Source: Pseudomonadota bacterium
GTDB taxonomy: Bacteria > Pseudomonadota > Gammaproteobacteria > Acidiferrobacterales > Acidiferrobacteraceae
Assembly (NCBI GenBank): GCA_021816625.1
Contig: JAKAXM010000009.1
Location: forward strand, 16,414-80,413
DNA: 64,000 bases
Reading direction: 5' to 3'
The translations under genes and the position numbers were made by a program. This document shows, piece by piece, positions 10,792-21,725 of the stretch. The notes under the pieces are model-generated. The model was not told the origin of the DNA. It did no database searches and saw nothing but the letters and a program-made list of their open reading frames with translations. Each line of letters starts with the position of its first letter. Positions within the stretch are counted from its first letter, which is position 1.

Positions 10792-12218
10792 GCGAAGAGA
10801 TTCTGATCAATGTGACCCCTCAGGAAACCCGCGTGGCGGTCGTCGAGAACGGGGTCTTGCAGGAGGTCCATGTCGAACGCGCGAGCCACAAGGGCTTAGT
10901 CGGCAATATCTACAAAGGGCGCGTGGCGCGCTTCCTGCCAGGTATGCAGGCCGCCTTCGTCGATATCGGGCTCGAGCGCGCCGCCTTTTTGCAGACGGCG
11001 GAAATGAAGACCGTTGACGGCGCCGGCCCGGTTCTAGTCGAGGGGCAGGAGGTCACGGTGCAGGTGGTCAAGGATCCGATCGGCACCAAGGGCGCGCGTC
11101 TCACGACCCAAATCAGTCTCCCAGCCCGCTATGTGGTGTTTATGCCGGCGAGCGACCATATCGGCATATCCCAGCGGATCGATGACGAGGAAGAGCGCGA
11201 GCGCCTGCGCCGCGCAGTGCGCACGGCGATCGGAGATGAGCCGGGCGGATTCATCCTAAGGACCATGGCCGAGCAGGTCAGCGAAGACGAACTCAGACGC
11301 GATATCCACTATTTGCGTAAACTCTGGCAGCGGCTTTCGGAGCGGCTTGCACCCGGGGCGCCCCGTGGCCTCGTGCACGAGGACTTTTCTCTCGCGCTGC
11401 GGGCAATGCGCGATCTCGTGCGCGATAATGTCGAGAAGGTCCGTATCGATTCGCGCGAGATGTTCACCAAGGCCCATGAGTTTGCCCTCGAGTTTCTACC
11501 TGAGGTCGCCGAGCGTATCGAATATTATCCCGGCGAGCGGCCGATCTTTGACCTCTATTCGGTGGAAGATGAGATAAAGCGCGCCCTCGAGCCGCGGGTG
11601 CTGTTGAAATCCGGCGGTTACCTCGTGATCGATCAGACCGAGGCCATGACGACGGTCGATGTGAATACCGGCACCTATGTGGGTCACCGCAATCTCGCTG
11701 AGACTATCTTCAAGACCAATCTCGAGGCCGCTCATGCCATTGCCCGGCAGTTGCGGTTGCGCAACCTAGGCGGCATGATCATCGTAGACTTCATCGATAT
11801 GGCGGATCCCGAGCATAAGCGTCAGGTGTTGCGGGCGCTCGAACGGGCACTTGCGCGCGATCGGGTAAAGGCCTCGATCGCTGACATGTCGGCCCTCGGC
11901 TTGGTCGAGATCACACGCAAGCGGACTCGGGAAAGCCTTGAGCGGCTCTTGTGTGAACCATGCCCGACCTGCAAGGGCCGGGGCGTCTTGAAGACCCCTG
12001 AGACGGTAAGCTACGAGATCTTTCGTGAGATCCTGCGCGAGGCCCGGCAGTTTGGCACGGATGAATATCTGGTCATCGCCTCGCAAGTGGTTGTCGATCG
12101 GCTCCTGGAGGATCAGGCACAGGGTCTCGCCAGACTCCAGGAATTTATCGGCAAGCCGATTCATCTCCAAGTCGAGCCCCTTTACAATCAGGAGGAGTTC
12201 GATGTCGTCCTGACGTAG
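10788..12218 (+). CDS. rng: Ribonuclease G
   Basis: 'EEILINVTPQETRVAVVENGVLQEVHVER', S1 domain 'GNIYKGRVARFLPGMQAAFVDIGLERAAFL', 'CEPCPTCKGRG'; GTG at 10788. Confidence 0.96.
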   Translation: MSEEILINVTPQETRVAVVENGVLQEVHVERASHKGLVGNIYKGRVARFLPGMQAAFVDIGLERAAFLQTAEMKTVDGAGPVLVEGQEVTVQVVKDPIGTKGARLTTQISLPARYVVFMPASDHIGISQRIDDEEERERLRRAVRTAIGDEPGGFILRTMAEQVSEDELRRDIHYLRKLWQRLSERLAPGAPRGLVHEDFSLALRAMRDLVRDNVEKVRIDSREMFTKAHEFALEFLPEVAERIEYYPGERPIFDLYSVEDEIKRALEPRVLLKSGGYLVIDQTEAMTTVDVNTGTYVGHRNLAETIFKTNLEAAHAIARQLRLRNLGGMIIVDFIDMADPEHKRQVLRALERALARDRVKASIADMSALGLVEITRKRTRESLERLLCEPCPTCKGRGVLKTPETVSYEIFREILREARQFGTDEYLVIASQVVVDRLLEDQAQGLARLQEFIGKPIHLQVEPLYNQEEFDVVLT

Positions 12219-12290
12219 GGTCCGGCATCTAGGATCCTTACCAGGGCCGGCAGTCGATCCGAGACGAAGGCGGGCTGGCAGCATGATTTC

Positions 12291-15200
12291 ATGGTAGCTA
12301 AAACCGGGCCGATCGGCCGTTTCTGGCAGCGCCGCGGCCGCCTCGCCCGCGGCGGCCTGCTTGTATTGGCGACCCTTCTTGGCATTATGACCGTGGCCCT
12401 TGCCACCAGCCCCTGGTGGCTTACCCCTGTCCTTCAGACCGAGCGGCCGGCCCTGGAAAGGGCCCTGACGCGCGCTATGGGTGGCCCGGTGCAGGTCCAG
12501 GCCCTGGCCGCGCGCGTGGGATGGCGGGTGGGTTTCGTGGCGCGGGGCATCACGATCACGGGGCGGCGCGGGCCGGCCGTCATCCTGACTCGTGCGCGCA
12601 TCGCCTTATCGTGGCTTGCGCTTTGGCGCGGACGGTTGTGGCCGGCTTATGTGGGGGTGCGTGGGGCGCGTCTCAATCTGCGCGCAACCCGCCAAGGTCT
12701 TAAGGTCGTCGGTTTGCCGCATCGCGCCGGGCCAGCCCTGGACTGGCGCGCGCTTTTGCTGCGGCTGCATGGTCTGCACCTAAGCCATGCCGATCTCAGC
12801 ATCGCCCTTACGCGCCAGCGGATGGTGAGTCTGCAGGGTCTCGCGGCCCGTTGGACGGTGGGACTCAAGGGCCGGACCCTGCGTGTGCGGGCCCATGTGC
12901 CTGGTATCTGCGCGCGCTGCGCCGGGACCGTCGACTGGAGCGGCACCCATTGGTCGGCGCGGCGGTTTCGGGGCGGCCTCGGGTTTGCGGTGGCCGGCCT
13001 CGATCTGCACGCGGCCGCGGCACTCGCCGCCTCCCCGGCTTGGCAGCCGCTCGCAGGCGAGGCCGACGGCCATCTTTGGACGACGTGGCGGCGCGGCCGG
13101 CTGGGTTTTGTTGGGGGGCGTGTGCAGTTGAGCCATGTCCGCGTTCCGCCCACCAGCCGCACGCGCGCACTCGCCGTGGCGGCGCTCTCCGGACGGTTTA
13201 GCTTGAAGCTCGACCGCCACCGCTTCCGGTTTTATGCGGCCGACCTCGTGAGCGCCATGGCCGGGAGCCGGTCCGAGGCCGGTTCCGTCTTTGTGGGGCG
13301 TACGGGCGGCCGCTGGCGTCTCGCTATAGACCGGCTCCGGCTTGGGCAAGTAGGCTACGTGGCACGCCGCCTCCGATCTTTGCCGCCGGGGCTTACGCGG
13401 CTTGCGGCGCTCAGGCCCGTAGGGCGGCTCACCCACCTACATCTGCAGGCACGTCCGGGTCCGCATTGGCACTACACGGCCCGCGGCTACTTCGCAGGGC
13501 TGGGCCTTGGCCAACCCGCCGCGGGGCCCTATTTTGCCCATGCGGCAGGTTCGTTTTCCCTCGCCACCAGGCACGGACAGCTCCTTATTACGGGCCTGCG
13601 GGGCATGGTTCGCGGGCCCGCGCGTGTGCCAGGTCCGCTCGTCGTGCGTTCTCTGCACGCCCAGGTGCTCTGGCAAAACGACCCAACCGGATTTTCATTT
13701 GAGCTGCCGAGCCTCGCGCTTGTCTCTCGCGTCGGGACCATGCAGATGGCGGCAAGTGGCGTCAAGCCGCTGGGTCACCCGCTCACGGTGTTGTTGGCGG
13801 CACGCCTGGCGCAGGTCCGGGTCCAGGCCCTCCAAAGCCTCTATCCGCGGGGCCTCAAAAACCATCTGCACCGCTGGCTTGCGCGCACGGTCCAAGGGGG
13901 GCTCATCACCCGGGGCCGGGTTACGTTAAAGGGTCCGCTGGATGATTTTCCGTTCCGCGACGGCCGCGGCCTGTTTCATGTGACGCTGCATGTCGTGCAC
14001 GGGCGTTACCATTTCCTGCCCGATTGGCCGTCGGCCCGGGCTTTGGCGGTCGTCGTGCGCGCGCGCAATGCCGAGCTTCGCGTCAAGGGTAGCGGCACGG
14101 TCGGCGGGGTACCGGTCTCACGCCTGTCGGTCCGGGCCGGTCCTTTGGGGACGCCGGGCGGTGTTGCGTCCGTCACGGCTGTGGCCAAGGGCCCCTTGGG
14201 CGGTCTTTTGCGGCTTGTTTTGCCGCATGTCGGGCGTCGGCTGCGCCGTACCTTGCCGCCGACCATAAAGGGACACGGTAGCGCACACCTCACCTTGCAT
14301 CTGCATATCCCGTTTTCCCACAGCCAGGCGGGACTTCGTCTCGCGGGCCATCTGGGTCTTGCGCAGGCGCGCCTGTCCTACCCGTTTGCGCATACCTGGC
14401 TCGTGTGGCAGGGCCTCACCGGCACTATCGGTTTTACCGATCACGGCCCCGACAGCGGCCAGATGGATGGGCGGCTTCTCGGAGGCCCCTTCGCCCTGCG
14501 CCTCGAACCCGGAAAAGACGGGACGGTAGAGGCCCATGCACGGGGTGCGATGGCCGCCGCCTATATACGGCACCTGCTGGGACGTTTCCGGGGCTACGTC
14601 CGCGGGGGCCCTCTGGGCTGGCGCCTGCGGGTGCATGAAGGGCCCTACGACCTGCGGGCCTTGGCCGACCTGAATCTAAAGGCCGTGGCACTTAGTCTGC
14701 CCTACCCGGCCGGCAAGCGAGCTGGGGTCCCGGCGACTGCACGGCTCGTGCTGGCGAGCGGACCCCATGGGATCCGCGCCGGCGCGACCATGGGGCAGCA
14801 TCTGGCGCTCCGTTATGCGCGGACCGTGGGCCCTCCTCGCCTTTGGCTTGGGATCGGTTCGGCGATGCCCCCGCGGCGCCTGTCCCCGGGGCTTGCCGTT
14901 GGTGTCCGTAGCGGCTATTTCGCCGTGGCCCCGTGGCTTCGCTTCGTAAAGGCCCTGCCCAAGGGCTCCCGCAGCGCCTCGGTGCACGCCGGCTTCGCAC
15001 CCCGGAGCGTGTCGGCCTACGTGGGTTCGCTTCGCTGGGGCGGGCGCTTGTTGGGAACGGTGCACGCCCGTTTTCGGCGCGTGAAGACGGCCTGGGAGGG
15101 CGTGTTGGAGGGTCCAGACATCGCCGGAACCGTAAGCTGGCAAACCGCACCGCGCCGTACACTCATCGTACGGCTCGACCATCTGACGGTCCCCCGGGCG

Positions 15201-16058
15201 ACGGGCGCCCACGGCGCGCCCCGCCCGATCCATCTCGGTGATCCGCGCAGACTGCCGGCGCTGCGCTTTGTCGCCAATACCCTGAGCGTGGATGGTCATT
15301 ATGTCGGCCGCGTAGTGGTCGATGGGGCACCTTACCCGGACGGTTTCCGTTTCGGGCGGATCTGGCTTGTCCGCCCGCACGCCGAGGTGACGGGCTCGGG
15401 TCAATGGACGATCCACGGCGGCATCCCGCAATCGCTCTTTGCGCTGACCTTCCACAGTCAGAATCTGGGCCGCACCCTCAGTGCCTGGGGCGTTCCCCAT
15501 CAGGTCGCCGGCGGGCGCATGAGCGCGCACGGGGCCTTGAACTGGCCCGGGAGCCCCGCCGCCTTCGCGCTCGATCACCTCGAGGCCAACGTCGGGTTCT
15601 TGGTGCGCCACGGCCGCTTCATTCAAGTCAATGAGGGTGCTGGCAAGCTGCTTGGTATCCTGAACGTCGACTCTCTGTTTCGCTATTTGACGCTCGATTT
15701 CAGCAACATATTCGGCCGCGGGTTTGCCTTTGAGCGTATTGCTGGCAAACTGATTGCCGAGGGGGGTGTGGCCAAGACCCCCGGGATACACATTCAAGGG
15801 GCCTCGGCCGACGTGCTGGTATCGGGCCAGGCGAGCCTGACCGCCAAGACCTTCGACCTCAAGGTGAAGGTGCATCCGCACATCCAGAATAACGTCACCT
15901 TGGCGACCGGGCTCATAGGGGGGCCCATAGCGGGGGCCGCCGTGCTGCTCATGCAAAAGATCTTTGCGCGCGAGATCAACCAGGGCACGGGTCTCACCTA
16001 TTACATCAAGGGGCCATGGAACAAGCCGAGCATCCAGAAGAAGACCGACAAGGACTGA
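12291..16058 (+). CDS. yhdP: YhdP/AsmA-like large envelope protein
   Basis: 1255 aa, N-terminal TM, C-terminus 'GKLLGILNVDSLFRYLTLDFSNIFGRGFAFERIAGKLIAEGG...NNVTLATGLIGGPIAGAAVLLMQKIF' typical of the family; rng-yhdP-nitrilase-tldD order. Confidence 0.9.
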   Translation: MVAKTGPIGRFWQRRGRLARGGLLVLATLLGIMTVALATSPWWLTPVLQTERPALERALTRAMGGPVQVQALAARVGWRVGFVARGITITGRRGPAVILTRARIALSWLALWRGRLWPAYVGVRGARLNLRATRQGLKVVGLPHRAGPALDWRALLLRLHGLHLSHADLSIALTRQRMVSLQGLAARWTVGLKGRTLRVRAHVPGICARCAGTVDWSGTHWSARRFRGGLGFAVAGLDLHAAAALAASPAWQPLAGEADGHLWTTWRRGRLGFVGGRVQLSHVRVPPTSRTRALAVAALSGRFSLKLDRHRFRFYAADLVSAMAGSRSEAGSVFVGRTGGRWRLAIDRLRLGQVGYVARRLRSLPPGLTRLAALRPVGRLTHLHLQARPGPHWHYTARGYFAGLGLGQPAAGPYFAHAAGSFSLATRHGQLLITGLRGMVRGPARVPGPLVVRSLHAQVLWQNDPTGFSFELPSLALVSRVGTMQMAASGVKPLGHPLTVLLAARLAQVRVQALQSLYPRGLKNHLHRWLARTVQGGLITRGRVTLKGPLDDFPFRDGRGLFHVTLHVVHGRYHFLPDWPSARALAVVVRARNAELRVKGSGTVGGVPVSRLSVRAGPLGTPGGVASVTAVAKGPLGGLLRLVLPHVGRRLRRTLPPTIKGHGSAHLTLHLHIPFSHSQAGLRLAGHLGLAQARLSYPFAHTWLVWQGLTGTIGFTDHGPDSGQMDGRLLGGPFALRLEPGKDGTVEAHARGAMAAAYIRHLLGRFRGYVRGGPLGWRLRVHEGPYDLRALADLNLKAVALSLPYPAGKRAGVPATARLVLASGPHGIRAGATMGQHLALRYARTVGPPRLWLGIGSAMPPRRLSPGLAVGVRSGYFAVAPWLRFVKALPKGSRSASVHAGFAPRSVSAYVGSLRWGGRLLGTVHARFRRVKTAWEGVLEGPDIAGTVSWQTAPRRTLIVRLDHLTVPRATGAHGAPRPIHLGDPRRLPALRFVANTLSVDGHYVGRVVVDGAPYPDGFRFGRIWLVRPHAEVTGSGQWTIHGGIPQSLFALTFHSQNLGRTLSAWGVPHQVAGGRMSAHGALNWPGSPAAFALDHLEANVGFLVRHGRFIQVNEGAGKLLGILNVDSLFRYLTLDFSNIFGRGFAFERIAGKLIAEGGVAKTPGIHIQGASADVLVSGQASLTAKTFDLKVKVHPHIQNNVTLATGLIGGPIAGAAVLLMQKIFAREINQGTGLTYYIKGPWNKPSIQKKTDKD

Positions 16059-16066
16059 GTCCCGAT

Positions 16067-16864
16067 GTGGCGGTCGTCCAGATGTGTTCCACGCGTGACG
16101 TGGAGGCCAATCTGACGTCCGCCCGGGCCCTTCTGGGCAAGGCGCGGGCGCAAGGGGCAGGCCTTGCCGTGCTCCCGGAGAACTTCGCCCTGATGGCCGA
16201 CACATCGGAGCGCCGTCTGCGTCATGCCGAAGCCCCCGGCGACGGTCGGATCCAGACAGCGCTTGCGAACTGGGCCCGTGAACTCGGTCTCTGGATCGTC
16301 GGCGGCACCATACCCTTGCGCACGGATGACCCGCAGCGCGTCCGGGCGGCGTGCCTTGTCTTCGATGCCCGTGGGGAGCAGGTCGCGCGCTATGATAAGA
16401 TCCATCTCTTTGACGTCGATCTGGGCCCCGGGGAACGTTACGCCGAGTCCGACGCGTTCGAGGCCGGAGAGGCCCCAGTTACCGTGGCCACGCCGTTTGG
16501 CCGGCTAGGGCTCGCTGTCTGTTACGATCTGCGCTTCCCTGAGCTTTTCCGGACACTGGTCGCAGCTGGCGCGGAGATATTGACTTTGCCGGCAGCCTTC
16601 ACGGTCCCCACGGGGCAGGCGCATTGGGAAGTGCTGTTGCGGGCGCGGGCGATCGAAAACAGTTGCTATGTCCTGGCCGCTGCGCAAAGTGGCCGGCACG
16701 ACAACGGACGGGTGACTTACGGGCACAGCATGATCGTGGGACCGTGGGGCGAGATCTTGGCGGCGCACAGGGATGGGCCGGGGATCGTGACGGCGTCCTG
16801 CGACTTAGAAACCCTAGCGACGGTCCGCCGCCGCCTCCCTAGTGTCAGGCATCGGAGATTGTGA
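16067..16864 (+). CDS. Carbon-nitrogen hydrolase (nitrilase/Nit family)
   Basis: '[12 protein letters not shown]', '[11 protein letters not shown]', '[16 protein letters not shown]', '[16 protein letters not shown]'. Start uncertain: the open frame begins at 16016; GTG 16067 preferred. Confidence 0.9.
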   Translation: MAVVQMCSTRDVEANLTSARALLGKARAQGAGLAVLPENFALMADTSERRLRHAEAPGDGRIQTALANWARELGLWIVGGTIPLRTDDPQRVRAACLVFDARGEQVARYDKIHLFDVDLGPGERYAESDAFEAGEAPVTVATPFGRLGLAVCYDLRFPELFRTLVAAGAEILTLPAAFTVPTGQAHWEVLLRARAIENSCYVLAAAQSGRHDNGRVTYGHSMIVGPWGEILAAHRDGPGIVTASCDLETLATVRRRLPSVRHRRL

Positions 16865-18327
16865 TGACAAACGCGATTTTACAGACCCAGAATTTAGAGC
16901 GAGCCCAGGACTTTTTGCTGAAACCTGCCGGGATAGGCGCGAGCGAGCTTAGTGAAGTGATGGGGCGTATGCTCGGTCACCAGGTCGATTACGCTGACCT
17001 GTATTTCCAATATAGCCGTCAGGAATCATGGTCTCTCGAAGAGGGCCAGGTCAAGTCCGGTAACCGCCACATCGAACAGGGCGTGGGCGTGCGAGCCATT
17101 TCCGGAGAAAAGACTGGCTTTGCTTATTCGGATGAGATCCAGATGCCGGCTTTGCTGGATGCCGCCACGGCGGCGCGCGCTATTGCCCGCAGCGGCCGCG
17201 AGCAAACGGCGGCCATGGTCGCCCGCGGCGGCAATACGCTGTCTTTGTATGAGCCGGCAGACCCCTTGGGAAGCCTTGAGGATACCGCCAAGGTAGCGCT
17301 CCTGGAGCGCGTCGAGCGCGAGGCGCGCCGCTTGGATCCCCGCGTCAAACAAGTCATGGCAAGTCTTGGTGGATCGCAGGAGACGATCCTTGTGATGCGT
17401 AGCGACGGGGTGATGGCGGCCGATGTTCGGCCGCTCGTGCGACTGAATGTGACGGTGATCGTCGAGCAGGATGGGCGCCGCGAGCACGGTTCGGCCGGAG
17501 GCGGCGGGCGTACCGATTACGGTTATTTTCTGACGGAAGACCGGGCCTTGTCCTACGCCCGCGAGGCCGTCCGTCAAGCGCTCGTCAATCTGGAGGCGAG
17601 CCCGGCCCCAGCCGGGACGATGCAGGTGGTGCTGGGGCCGGGCTGGCCAGGCATCCTTCTGCACGAGGCCATAGGTCACGGACTCGAGGGTGACTTCAAC
17701 CGGAAGGGGACCTCGGCGTTCGCAGGACGCCTGGGCGAGAAAATCGCGGCGGATCAATGTACGGTCGTAGACGATGGGACGCTTCCTGGGCGACGCGGTT
17801 CACTCAATGTTGACGATGAGGGGACTCCGACCCAAAACACGGTGCTGATAGAGCGCGGCATCTTGCGTGGCTACATACAGGACCGCATGAACGCCCGACT
17901 CATGGGCATGGCACCGACCGGCAATGGACGGCGTGAGTCGTATGCGCACCTGCCGATGCCGCGCATGACCAATACTTATATGCTGGCCGGAGACAGGGTC
18001 CCTGAGGAGATCATAGGATCTGTAAAGAAGGGCCTTTATGCGGTCAATTTTGGGGGCGGGCAGGTCGATATCACCTCGGGCAAGTTCGTGTTTTCGGCAA
18101 GCGAGGCTTACCTCATCGAAAACGGCCGTGTCGGGCGGCCGGTGCGAGGCGCGACCCTTATCGGTAGCGGCCCCGACGTTTTGAAACGGGTGGCGATGGT
18201 GGGCAACGACCTGGCCTTGGATACGGGGGTCGGTACCTGCGGAAAGGATGGACAGAGCGTGCCGGTGGGGGTAGGGCAGCCGACCTTGCGGATCGATGGG
18301 CTCACCGTAGGCGGAACGGAGGAATGA
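16861..18327 (+). CDS. tldD: Metalloprotease TldD
   Basis: '[34 protein letters not shown]' (HEAIGH zinc motif), '[20 protein letters not shown]'. Confidence 0.98.
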   Translation: MMTNAILQTQNLERAQDFLLKPAGIGASELSEVMGRMLGHQVDYADLYFQYSRQESWSLEEGQVKSGNRHIEQGVGVRAISGEKTGFAYSDEIQMPALLDAATAARAIARSGREQTAAMVARGGNTLSLYEPADPLGSLEDTAKVALLERVEREARRLDPRVKQVMASLGGSQETILVMRSDGVMAADVRPLVRLNVTVIVEQDGRREHGSAGGGGRTDYGYFLTEDRALSYAREAVRQALVNLEASPAPAGTMQVVLGPGWPGILLHEAIGHGLEGDFNRKGTSAFAGRLGEKIAADQCTVVDDGTLPGRRGSLNVDDEGTPTQNTVLIERGILRGYIQDRMNARLMGMAPTGNGRRESYAHLPMPRMTNTYMLAGDRVPEEIIGSVKKGLYAVNFGGGQVDITSGKFVFSASEAYLIENGRVGRPVRGATLIGSGPDVLKRVAMVGNDLALDTGVGTCGKDGQSVPVGVGQPTLRIDGLTVGGTEE

Positions 18328-19673
18328 TGGTGGCCACGACGGCAATGGCAAAAGACGATTCAGTGCTCTTGGATCTGGCGGAGCAGGCTTTGGATTTGGC
18401 TCGGGGCAACGGCGCGACGGCGGCGGAAGTCAATGCCGGTTTGGGTCACGGCCTATCGGTCACGGTTCGCAAGGGCGAGGTGGAAACAGTCGAACACAAT
18501 CGCGACAAGAGCCTGGCCGTGACGGTGTTTTTCGGCGAACGCAGCGGTTCGGCGAGCACATCGGATTTTCGGCCCGAGGCCTTGGCCGAGGCCGTGCAGG
18601 CGGCCTGCACCATCGCTCGCTACACCGCCGCCGACCCTTATAGCGGGCTTGCCGATCCTGCCCATCTCGCGCGCACGATCCCGGATCTGGATCTCTACCA
18701 TCCCTGGGCTCTCGATGTCGATGCGGCGATCGATCTCGCGCAGCGTTGTGAGGCGGCGGCCTTTGCGACCGACGCCCGGATCCGCAATTCCGAGGGCGCG
18801 ACCGTGACGACGCATGAGGGCGTCGATCTCTACGCGACGAGTCACGGTTTCCGGGGCCTTACGAAGACCACGCGCCACGGCGTGAGCTGTGCTGTCTTGG
18901 GCGAAGACCAAAGCGGCGCCATGCAGCGCGATTACGACTATGCCGCGGTACGCGATGCGCGCGACTTGCCTGATGTGGGGGTAATCGGGGCCGGCGCGGC
19001 ACGTCGCGCGGCACGCAGATTGGGGGCGCGCCAGATCAAGACGTGCCAGGTGCCCGTCCTCTATGAGGCACAAGTGGCCCGCACCCTCTTGTCGCACCTG
19101 GTTTCGGCGATCAGCGGCCCCAGTCTTTACCGGCGCTCCTCGTTCCTGTTGGACAGCGTAGATACCCCGCTTTTCCCGTCGTGGGTCCATATCTACGAGG
19201 ATCCCCATCGCAGGAAAGCGATGGGTAGCGCCCCGTTCGACGATGAGGGAGTCGAGACCAAGCGGCGCGACCTCGTAGAGGGGGGTATACTCCGCCGTTA
19301 CTGTCTAGATAGCTATGCGGCCCGTAAGCTTGGTCTGGTCACGACCGGCAATGCTGGGGGCGTTCATAATTTGATGGTAGCGCCCGGCCCGGAGGATCTA
19401 GCCGGGCTCCTGCGAGAGATGGGGCGGGGACTGCTGGTGACCGAGCTCATAGGCTTTGGGATCAATGGCGTCACGGGTGACTATTCGCGAGGGGCCGCTG
19501 GATTCTGGGTCGAGGGCGGGGAGATCGCCTATCCAGTCGAGGAGATTACCATCGCATCCAACCTCCGGGACATGTACAAGGGACTCGTGGCGGTCGGACG
19601 CGACGTTGATTACCGGCACAATAGCTGTACGGGCTCCTGGCTCATCGACCGCATGACGGTGGCGGGGGCTTAG
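18324..19673 (+). CDS. pmbA: Metalloprotease PmbA/TldE
   Basis: '[34 protein letters not shown]', '[36 protein letters not shown]'. Confidence 0.97.
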   Translation: MMVATTAMAKDDSVLLDLAEQALDLARGNGATAAEVNAGLGHGLSVTVRKGEVETVEHNRDKSLAVTVFFGERSGSASTSDFRPEALAEAVQAACTIARYTAADPYSGLADPAHLARTIPDLDLYHPWALDVDAAIDLAQRCEAAAFATDARIRNSEGATVTTHEGVDLYATSHGFRGLTKTTRHGVSCAVLGEDQSGAMQRDYDYAAVRDARDLPDVGVIGAGAARRAARRLGARQIKTCQVPVLYEAQVARTLLSHLVSAISGPSLYRRSSFLLDSVDTPLFPSWVHIYEDPHRRKAMGSAPFDDEGVETKRRDLVEGGILRRYCLDSYAARKLGLVTTGNAGGVHNLMVAPGPEDLAGLLREMGRGLLVTELIGFGINGVTGDYSRGAAGFWVEGGEIAYPVEEITIASNLRDMYKGLVAVGRDVDYRHNSCTGSWLIDRMTVAGA

Positions 19674-19674
19674 A

Positions 19675-20142
19675 TCAGCCGGATTCGAGATCGATCTCGT
19701 AGGCGTTGTCGTCGCAGCTGATGCCGGCACAAGCCTCGAGGCCTGTCGCGCGACGTTTCAGGGTCGCATGACAGCGGCCGCGAGTGCGCATATCGGAGAG
19801 TATCCAGGCGATATCGGCGGGGTGACAGGTACGGCCGCCGCGCGTGAGCAGGTGGCGGATTGCGATCACATCGCCCTCTATGGCGCATAAGAGGGGTCTT
19901 GGCACCGCCAGTGGGAGAATAAACCGATGCATGATCCACGACACGGGACTACGTGTGTCGAGGGCTTGACGCGCGTCGATGCGGAAATGTCCGCCGCCAC
20001 CGCCGAGCTTGAGGAGTTCCTCGAGCCAGGCAAGCCCAAGCCCCTCGTGGACTATGAGGGTGCGGTGCTGGTAGCGGGTGAAGAACCGGTCCAAGCGGCG
20101 CCGATCTTGCCGCTTGGCGAGTCTCTCTAATAGGGCCTCCAT
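19675..20142 (-). CDS. Hypothetical protein, no family recognised
   Basis: Open frame 'MEALLERLAKRQDRRRLDRFFTRYQHRTLIVHEGLGLAWLEELLKLGGGGGHFRID...'; divergent from the following oxidoreductase. Start uncertain (frame extends to 20178). Confidence 0.55.
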   Translation of the reverse strand: MEALLERLAKRQDRRRLDRFFTRYQHRTLIVHEGLGLAWLEELLKLGGGGGHFRIDARQALDTRSPVSWIMHRFILPLAVPRPLLCAIEGDVIAIRHLLTRGGRTCHPADIAWILSDMRTRGRCHATLKRRATGLEACAGISCDDNAYEIDLESG

Positions 20143-20186
20143 GGCACGATCATGCCAAGAGGCAAGGCAGGGCGGCAAGGGTTAGG

Positions 20187-21608
20187 GTGGGGCTTATGGA
20201 TTGTGATGTGCTCGTAATCGGCTCAGGGCCGGGTGGCTACCGCGCCGCCGTCCTCGCGGCCCTGCGGGGCCGGAAGACCGTCGTCGTGGAAAAGGGCAGT
20301 TGGGGCGGGTGTTGTCTCAATAGGGGCTGTGTGCCTAAGAAGGCTTGGCATCATAGCGCCCGTTTGCTCGATGCCGCACAGCGATTCGCCGCCCGGGGCC
20401 TGACGGGCACCTTGCGCGGTGACTTGGGTCAGGCGTGGCGCCATCAGCACGACTTCGTGGGCCAGGTTCGTGCGAGTTACCAGTCCTATCTGAAGCGCCT
20501 AGGTGTCACGGCGCTGAGCGGAGAGGCGGCATTCACAGCGGATGGAGCGGTGACGGTGGCGGGCGCGGATCTGACAATCAATGCGCAGGCCGTCATCATA
20601 GCCACCGGATCGGCGCCGCATGTACCGGCGAGTTTTCCGGTGGTCCCTCAGCGCATCATCCACAGCGATCTCCTGTTCGATGAACCCGTGCCTGTGGGAC
20701 CGCGCGTCATGGTTGTCGGCGGCGGCGTCATTGCGCTCGAGTTCTCCTATATCTTCCAGGCCTTTGGGCGCGACGTGCAATGGTTTAGCCGCCGCGATCC
20801 GTTTGCTCGCGGCGATTTCAGCGCCGCAGCCATGAAGCTTTTGCGGACCGAGCTTGCGCAGCGGGGGCTCGTCCCGAATGGGGCCCCGGTCGCGAGCCTC
20901 GATCTCGGAGAGGGGTGCGTGCGCCTTGTCACGCAGGGCGGCGAGGTTCGCGAGGCCGACTGGGTACTGCTTGCCACCGGCCGGCGACCGGTCACGGCCG
21001 GTCTGCATCTCGAGCGCGCGGGGGTTGCGTGTGACGAACAGGGTTTCATTGTCGTCGACGACGAAATGCGCACGACCGTCCCGCGGATCTACGCCCTCGG
21101 AGACTGCGTCGCCGGACCGATGACCGCCAATCGCGCCCTCCACGAGGCCGGTGTTGCGGTGACTAACATTGTGCACCCCCATAGCGCCCGGCGCGACTTG
21201 GCGCGGGTACCCGAGGCGATCTATAGCGCGCTCGAGCTCGCGCGGGTGGGGCTTACCGAGGAGCAGGCAGAGGACCAGGGTCTCGAGCCGGGCGCGGGTT
21301 TTGCTGCTTTCGAGACGTCACCGCGGGCGCTTGGCCAGGATGAGAGCGCGGGTTTCGTGCGCGTCGTCGCAGACACCGACACAGGAGATTTTCTGGGGGG
21401 CGAGGTGGTAGGGACCGAGGCCGGGGAACTCATTCATCTGCTCACTACGGGCAAGCACGACACCATCCTTGCACGGCTGGCAGCCGCAGTCTTCAATCAT
21501 CCATCGCGGGCCGAGGAGTTTCAGAATGCCGTGGATACACTGGCCGCAAAGTGGCATCTTGAGAATCTTATCCTGGGATCGCCGTCGTCGGGTGGGGATG
21601 CCGTTTAG
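20187..21608 (+). CDS. FAD-dependent pyridine nucleotide-disulfide oxidoreductase, dihydrolipoyl dehydrogenase-like
   Basis: 'DVLVIGSGPGGYRAAVLAALRGRKTVVVEKGSWGGCCLNRGCVPKK', second Rossmann 'VMVVGGGVIALEF', 'IYALGDCV', C-terminal 'FNHPSRAEEF'. ATG at 20196 is an alternative start. Confidence 0.9.
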   Translation: MGLMDCDVLVIGSGPGGYRAAVLAALRGRKTVVVEKGSWGGCCLNRGCVPKKAWHHSARLLDAAQRFAARGLTGTLRGDLGQAWRHQHDFVGQVRASYQSYLKRLGVTALSGEAAFTADGAVTVAGADLTINAQAVIIATGSAPHVPASFPVVPQRIIHSDLLFDEPVPVGPRVMVVGGGVIALEFSYIFQAFGRDVQWFSRRDPFARGDFSAAAMKLLRTELAQRGLVPNGAPVASLDLGEGCVRLVTQGGEVREADWVLLATGRRPVTAGLHLERAGVACDEQGFIVVDDEMRTTVPRIYALGDCVAGPMTANRALHEAGVAVTNIVHPHSARRDLARVPEAIYSALELARVGLTEEQAEDQGLEPGAGFAAFETSPRALGQDESAGFVRVVADTDTGDFLGGEVVGTEAGELIHLLTTGKHDTILARLAAAVFNHPSRAEEFQNAVDTLAAKWHLENLILGSPSSGGDAV

Positions 21609-21725
21609 AGAACGACTTGGCGCCGGCGGCTAAAGCCCCCGCGCGCCGCCGCCTGCCATTGCGCCCCGTGCATTTTTAGCCGATAGTGAGCAAAACGGCG
21701 CCCCAAGCCGTGGGCAGGAGGAGAC

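Noticed and set aside
14676-16205. 509-aa minus-strand ORF antisense to yhdP
   Set aside because: Arg/Pro/Gly-rich shadow ORF with no motif; yhdP on the opposite strand fits a known family and gene order.
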